Below, one piece after another: positions 61,208 through 64,000 of a DNA stretch of 64,000 nt (position 1 is its first letter; the number at the start of each line of letters is the position of its first letter). The stretch lies in contig JAUQYB010000082.1 in assembly GCA_030837825.1 (NCBI GenBank), positions 62,001 to 126,000 on the forward strand, in the 5' to 3' direction. The notes under the pieces are model-generated. The model was given only the letters and a program-made list of their open reading frames with translations, searched no databases and was not told the origin of the DNA. The translations under genes and the position numbers were made by a program. The stretch is from Albidovulum sp. Lineage in GTDB: Bacteria > Pseudomonadota > Alphaproteobacteria > Rhodobacterales > Rhodobacteraceae.

Positions 61208-62038
61208 ATGCAGACGATTTCGGAAAACAAGTGCTTCGGCGGGGTCCAGGGCGTCTACCGCCACACCTCCGACGCCTGCGGCTGCGACATGACCTTCGGC
61301 CTGTTCCTGCCGGAGGAGGCGGCGGAACAGCCGGTGCCGGTGCTCTGGTATCTCTCCGGCCTCACCTGCACGCACGAGAACGCGATGGTGAAGGCCGGCG
61401 CGCAAGGGTGGGCGGCCGAGGCGGGCATCGCGCTCGTCTTTCCCGACACCTCGCCGCGCGGCGAGGGGGTGGCCGACGACAAAGCCTATGACCTTGGCCA
61501 GGGTGCGGGCTTCTACGTAAACGCCACCGAAGCCCCCTGGGCGCCGCATTTCCGCATGTGGGACTATGTCGCCGAGGAACTGCCGCGCATCGTCGCCACC
61601 AACTTCGCGGTGGAGGAGGACCGCCAGGCGATCACCGGCCATTCGATGGGCGGCCACGGCGCGCTGACGCTTGCGATGCGGCTTCCCGGCCGGTTCCGCT
61701 CGGTCTCGGCCTTCGCGCCGATTACCCATCCCAGCCGATCGGACTGGGGCCGCAAGCAGCTCACCGCCTATCTCGGCGCCGACGAAAGCGCCTGGACGGG
61801 GCATGACGCGACGTTGCTGATGCGCCGGCTCGGCTTCGACGGGCCGGTGCTGGTCGACCAGGGCTCGAAGGACCAGTTCCTCGACCAACTGAAGCCCGAG
61901 GCGCTGGCCCAGGCGATGATGGAGCGGCGGCAGAACGGCCAGGTGCGGATGCACCAGGGCTACGACCACAGCTATTTCTTCGTCTCCTCCTTCATCCGCG
62001 ACCACATCGCCTTCCACGCCGCGTCGCTTTTCGCATGA
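61208..62038 (+). CDS. S-formylglutathione hydrolase
   Basis: 276-aa esterase-D-type hydrolase completing glutathione-dependent formaldehyde oxidation to formate. The nucleophile is Ser146 in [11 protein letters not shown], with [16 protein letters not shown] and [11 protein letters not shown] as other conserved blocks, including the catalytic His. GAAAGGAAAG precedes the ATG. The alcohol dehydrogenase partner is not in the window. Confidence 0.95.
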   Translation: MQTISENKCFGGVQGVYRHTSDACGCDMTFGLFLPEEAAEQPVPVLWYLSGLTCTHENAMVKAGAQGWAAEAGIALVFPDTSPRGEGVADDKAYDLGQGAGFYVNATEAPWAPHFRMWDYVAEELPRIVATNFAVEEDRQAITGHSMGGHGALTLAMRLPGRFRSVSAFAPITHPSRSDWGRKQLTAYLGADESAWTGHDATLLMRRLGFDGPVLVDQGSKDQFLDQLKPEALAQAMMERRQNGQVRMHQGYDHSYFFVSSFIRDHIAFHAASLFA

Positions 62039-62481
62039 GCCTTTATGTCGACGCCGACGCCTGCCCGGTGAAGGACGAATGCCTCCGCGCCGCCGGACGG
62101 CTTGGCATCCAGACCTTCCTCGTCTGCAACGGCGGGCTCCGGCCTTCGGCGCATCCGCTGGTGCAGGTCGTCTTCGTCACCCAAGGCCCCGACGAGGCCG
62201 ACAGGTGGATCGCCGACCGCGCCGGCAAGGGCGACGTGGTGGTGACCGCCGACATTCCGCTGGCGGCAAAGGCGGTGGCCGCCGGCGCGCTGGTCCTGAA
62301 GCACGACGGCGAGGCGCTGACACCGGCCAACATCGGCAACGCGCTGGCCACGCGCGACCTGATGGCCGACCTCCGCGCCGCCGACCCGTTCCGCCAGGGC
62401 GGCGGGCGGATGTTCACCCGGCAGGACCGCGCCCGCTTCGCCGCCGCGCTCGATCGCGCGCTCAGGGCGGCGGCGCGCTAG
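62035..62481 (+). CDS. YaiI/YqxD (UPF0178, DUF188) family protein
   Basis: 148 aa. [28 protein letters not shown] and [16 protein letters not shown] are the family signature, resembling a PIN-like nuclease fold. Function unknown. ATGA overlap with the S-formylglutathione hydrolase gene. Confidence 0.93.
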   Translation: MSLYVDADACPVKDECLRAAGRLGIQTFLVCNGGLRPSAHPLVQVVFVTQGPDEADRWIADRAGKGDVVVTADIPLAAKAVAAGALVLKHDGEALTPANIGNALATRDLMADLRAADPFRQGGGRMFTRQDRARFAAALDRALRAAAR

Positions 62482-62535
62482 GCTCATGTCGCGGGCAGGA
62501 CAGACGCCGGCGGGAGCGGCTGGCACAGGGGTTTC

Positions 62536-63510
62536 ATGACCACGCTCGACACCGACGCCGCCGAGGCGCGCAGCCGGATCATCGGCATCCTCTGCATCAT
62601 GGGGGGAATGATCTTCTTTTCCCTCAACGACATGTCGATCAAGTTCCTCAGCGGCGGCTATGCGCTGCATCAGGTCGTGCTGATCCGCACCGGCTTCGCG
62701 CTCGCGGTGCTGGTCGGGCTGGTGATGCCGTTCCGGGGCGGCCACGGCCAGATGCGGACGCGCCGGCCCGGCGCGCATGTCCTGCGCGGCATCTGCGTCG
62801 TGCTGGCCAACATGCTGTTCTTCGTCGCCCTCGCCGCCATGCCGCTCGCCGAGGCGGTGGCGATCTCCTTCGTCAGCCCGCTGCTGATCACGCTTTTCTC
62901 GGTCCTCTTCCTCGGAGAACTGGTGGGGCCGCGGCGCTGGGTCGCCGTCGGCATCGGCCTTCTCGGCGTCATCGTGATCCTCCGGCCGGGGACCGAGGCG
63001 TTCCGCCCGGTCGCGATGCTGCCGCTTCTCGGCGCGGTGGCCTATGCGATGGTCAACATCCTGACGCGCCGGCTCGGGCCGACGGAAAGTGCCGCCACGC
63101 TCGCCTTCTACATCCAGGTCACCTTCGCCGCAGTCTCGGCGGCGATGTGGATCACCGTCGGCGACGGCCGCTTTGCCGGAACCGGCGACGCCTCGCTCGA
63201 CTTCCTGCTGCGCGCCTGGGTCTGGCCCGAGCCGCGCGACTGGCCGATCCTCGTCATGCTCGGTCTTGCCGCCGCCATCGGCTCGCTTCTGGTGGCGCAG
63301 GGCTACCGGCTCTGCGAGGCAGCACTTGCCGCACCCTTCGAATACACCGCCATGCCGCTCGCCGTCTTCTGGGGCGTCGTCGTCTTCGGCGAATGGCCCG
63401 ATGCCGTCTCCTGGACCGGGATCGCGCTGATCCTCGGCGGCGGGCTCTACCTCATCTGGCGCGAAACGCTGAAGGGCCGCGTCGCCGACTGCCCGCGGGC
63501 GCGGCGCTGA
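62536..63510 (+). CDS. DMT/EamA-family transporter
   Basis: 324 aa, ten predicted helices. GMIFFSLNDMSIKFLSGGYALHQVVLIRT near the N-terminus and AEAVAISFVSPLLITLFSVLFLGE in the first EamA repeat are typical. Distinct from the YddG-like exporter at 28.2 kb. Substrate unknown. 54 nt downstream of the YaiI gene. Confidence 0.9.
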   Translation: MTTLDTDAAEARSRIIGILCIMGGMIFFSLNDMSIKFLSGGYALHQVVLIRTGFALAVLVGLVMPFRGGHGQMRTRRPGAHVLRGICVVLANMLFFVALAAMPLAEAVAISFVSPLLITLFSVLFLGELVGPRRWVAVGIGLLGVIVILRPGTEAFRPVAMLPLLGAVAYAMVNILTRRLGPTESAATLAFYIQVTFAAVSAAMWITVGDGRFAGTGDASLDFLLRAWVWPEPRDWPILVMLGLAAAIGSLLVAQGYRLCEAALAAPFEYTAMPLAVFWGVVVFGEWPDAVSWTGIALILGGGLYLIWRETLKGRVADCPRARR

Positions 63511-63573
63511 TGCGGGGTTCCCTTTCCCGCCGGCGCCGCTAGGTTGGCGTCCGGGCGAACCGAGGTGACCGGA

Positions 63574-64000
63574 ATGACACGACCCGAGGCAGTGGTCTTC
63601 GACATCGGCAACGTGCTGATCGAATGGCAGCCGGAGCGGTTCTACGACGGCGCCATCGGGCCCGAGGCGCGGGCCCGGATGTTCGCCGAGGTCGATCTGC
63701 ACGGCATGAACGAGGCGGTGGACCGCGGCGCGCCCTTCCGCGACACGATCTATGCCACCGCCGCCCGCTACCCGGCGTGGCAGGGTGAAATCCGCCTCTG
63801 GCACGACAACTGGATCGAGATGGCGGCACCGGTGATCCCGCATTCGGTCCGGCTCCTCGGGGCGCTGAAGGCGAAGGGCATGCCGGTCTTCGCGCTCACC
63901 AATTTCGGCGACGACACCTTCACCTTCGCCGCAGCGCACTATCCGTTCCTGTCCGACTTCGACCGCGCCTTCGTCTCGGGGCGGCTGAAGCTGACGAAGC
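63574..64000 (+). CDS. HAD family hydrolase, cut by the window end
   Basis: 142 codons visible without a stop. Motif I VVFDIGNVLIEWQPERFYD (residues 7-25) and motif II FALTNFG near residue 111 mark a HAD-IA phosphatase or dehalogenase-like enzyme; the second aspartate of motif I is replaced by Asn (DIGN), as in YihX-like members. Motifs III and IV lie beyond the window. The start is the ATG after GGTGACCGGA. Confidence 0.85.
   Translation, partial: MTRPEAVVFDIGNVLIEWQPERFYDGAIGPEARARMFAEVDLHGMNEAVDRGAPFRDTIYATAARYPAWQGEIRLWHDNWIEMAAPVIPHSVRLLGALKAKGMPVFALTNFGDDTFTFAAAHYPFLSDFDRAFVSGRLKLTK

Noticed and set aside
61972..63939. 655-codon minus-strand frame opposite YaiI, DMT and HAD genes
   Set aside because: Spans three clearly coding plus-strand genes and their gaps; composition typical of antisense translation.
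1..64000. tRNA, rRNA, CRISPR, prophage, transposase or plasmid genes
   Set aside because: None seen: no tRNA T-loop/acceptor pairs, no regularly spaced repeats, no integrase, transposase or structural phage motifs in any translated frame.

Overview
The window is about 64 kb of very GC-rich, tightly packed chromosome from an alphaproteobacterium, most likely a member of the Rhodobacteraceae/Paracoccaceae (Rhodobacterales). The family-level call rests on gene content: L-malyl-CoA/beta-methylmalyl-CoA lyase plus phaA/phaB (acetyl-CoA assimilation and PHB), a 44-aa aa3-type cytochrome oxidase subunit IV, DUF2794, DUF2585, DUF6173-like and TIGR02302-type proteins, an argH/small lipoprotein/lysA neighbourhood, and an alphaproteobacterial-type mbfA. 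No rRNA, tRNA, CRISPR array, prophage or insertion sequence was seen.

Layout. 0.1-5.1 kb: GST, pterin carbinolamine dehydratase, Prx5-type peroxiredoxin, then an overlapping run of FAD reductase, rsmD and a HAD phosphatase, followed by a hemolysin III-type membrane protein. 5.2-7.1 kb: a D-amino-acid transaminase and L-Ala-D/L-Glu epimerase pair (murein peptide recycling), divergent from mcl1. 7.3-9.3 kb: mcl1 and accA. 9.3-12.2 kb: a minus-strand chain ftsE-ftsX-plsC-DUF2585 with 4-nt overlaps. 12.4-17.2 kb: zinc-ribbon membrane protein, TIGR02302 protein, lysA. 17.3-21.0 kb: a TetR-controlled ABC efflux operon that separates lysA from a tiny LptM-like lipoprotein gene, a frameshifted hypothetical gene and argH (21-23.5 kb). 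23.5-25.7 kb: TlpA-like thioredoxin, tag, EAL protein. 26-28 kb: phaA-phaB ending in a strong terminator. 28-37.4 kb: DMT exporter, YdcH, trmN6-like, DUF2007, polyprenyl diphosphate synthase, ispE, TPR protein, ETF-ubiquinone oxidoreductase, PAP2, greA. 37.4-46.6 kb: conserved Rhodobacterales hypotheticals, an acyl-CoA dehydrogenase/MBL pair, Sua5, YqgE, a DsbD-N-like protein, LysE exporter, an unusual uracil-DNA glycosylase. 46.7-50 kb: pyrB-[AT-rich insert gene]-pyrC-plsY. 50-56 kb: MarR and membrane protein, TPR, carbonic anhydrase, leucyl aminopeptidase-NlpC/P60, DUF2794. 56-64 kb: a candidate small RNA, I78 inhibitor, pepT, a TetR with three operator-like repeats, mbfA with an Irr/ICE-like box, AEC transporter, S-formylglutathione hydrolase, YaiI, DMT transporter and a truncated HAD gene.

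Most of the window is ordinary housekeeping sequence. Points worth a second look are: (i) a roughly 49% GC coiled-coil/zinc-ribbon gene set without any gap between pyrB and a pyrC paralogue that lacks its metal ligands; (ii) the 58.1-60.2 kb module with three TGAACC-N4-GGTTCA operators next to an ICE-like element; (iii) a two-hairpin C-rich candidate sRNA at 56.2 kb; (iv) shared palindromic architecture at the mcl1 and phaB promoters; (v) the split argH/lipoprotein/lysA locus. Start sites and motif positions were read by eye; family names come from recognition of conserved motifs, not from a database search.
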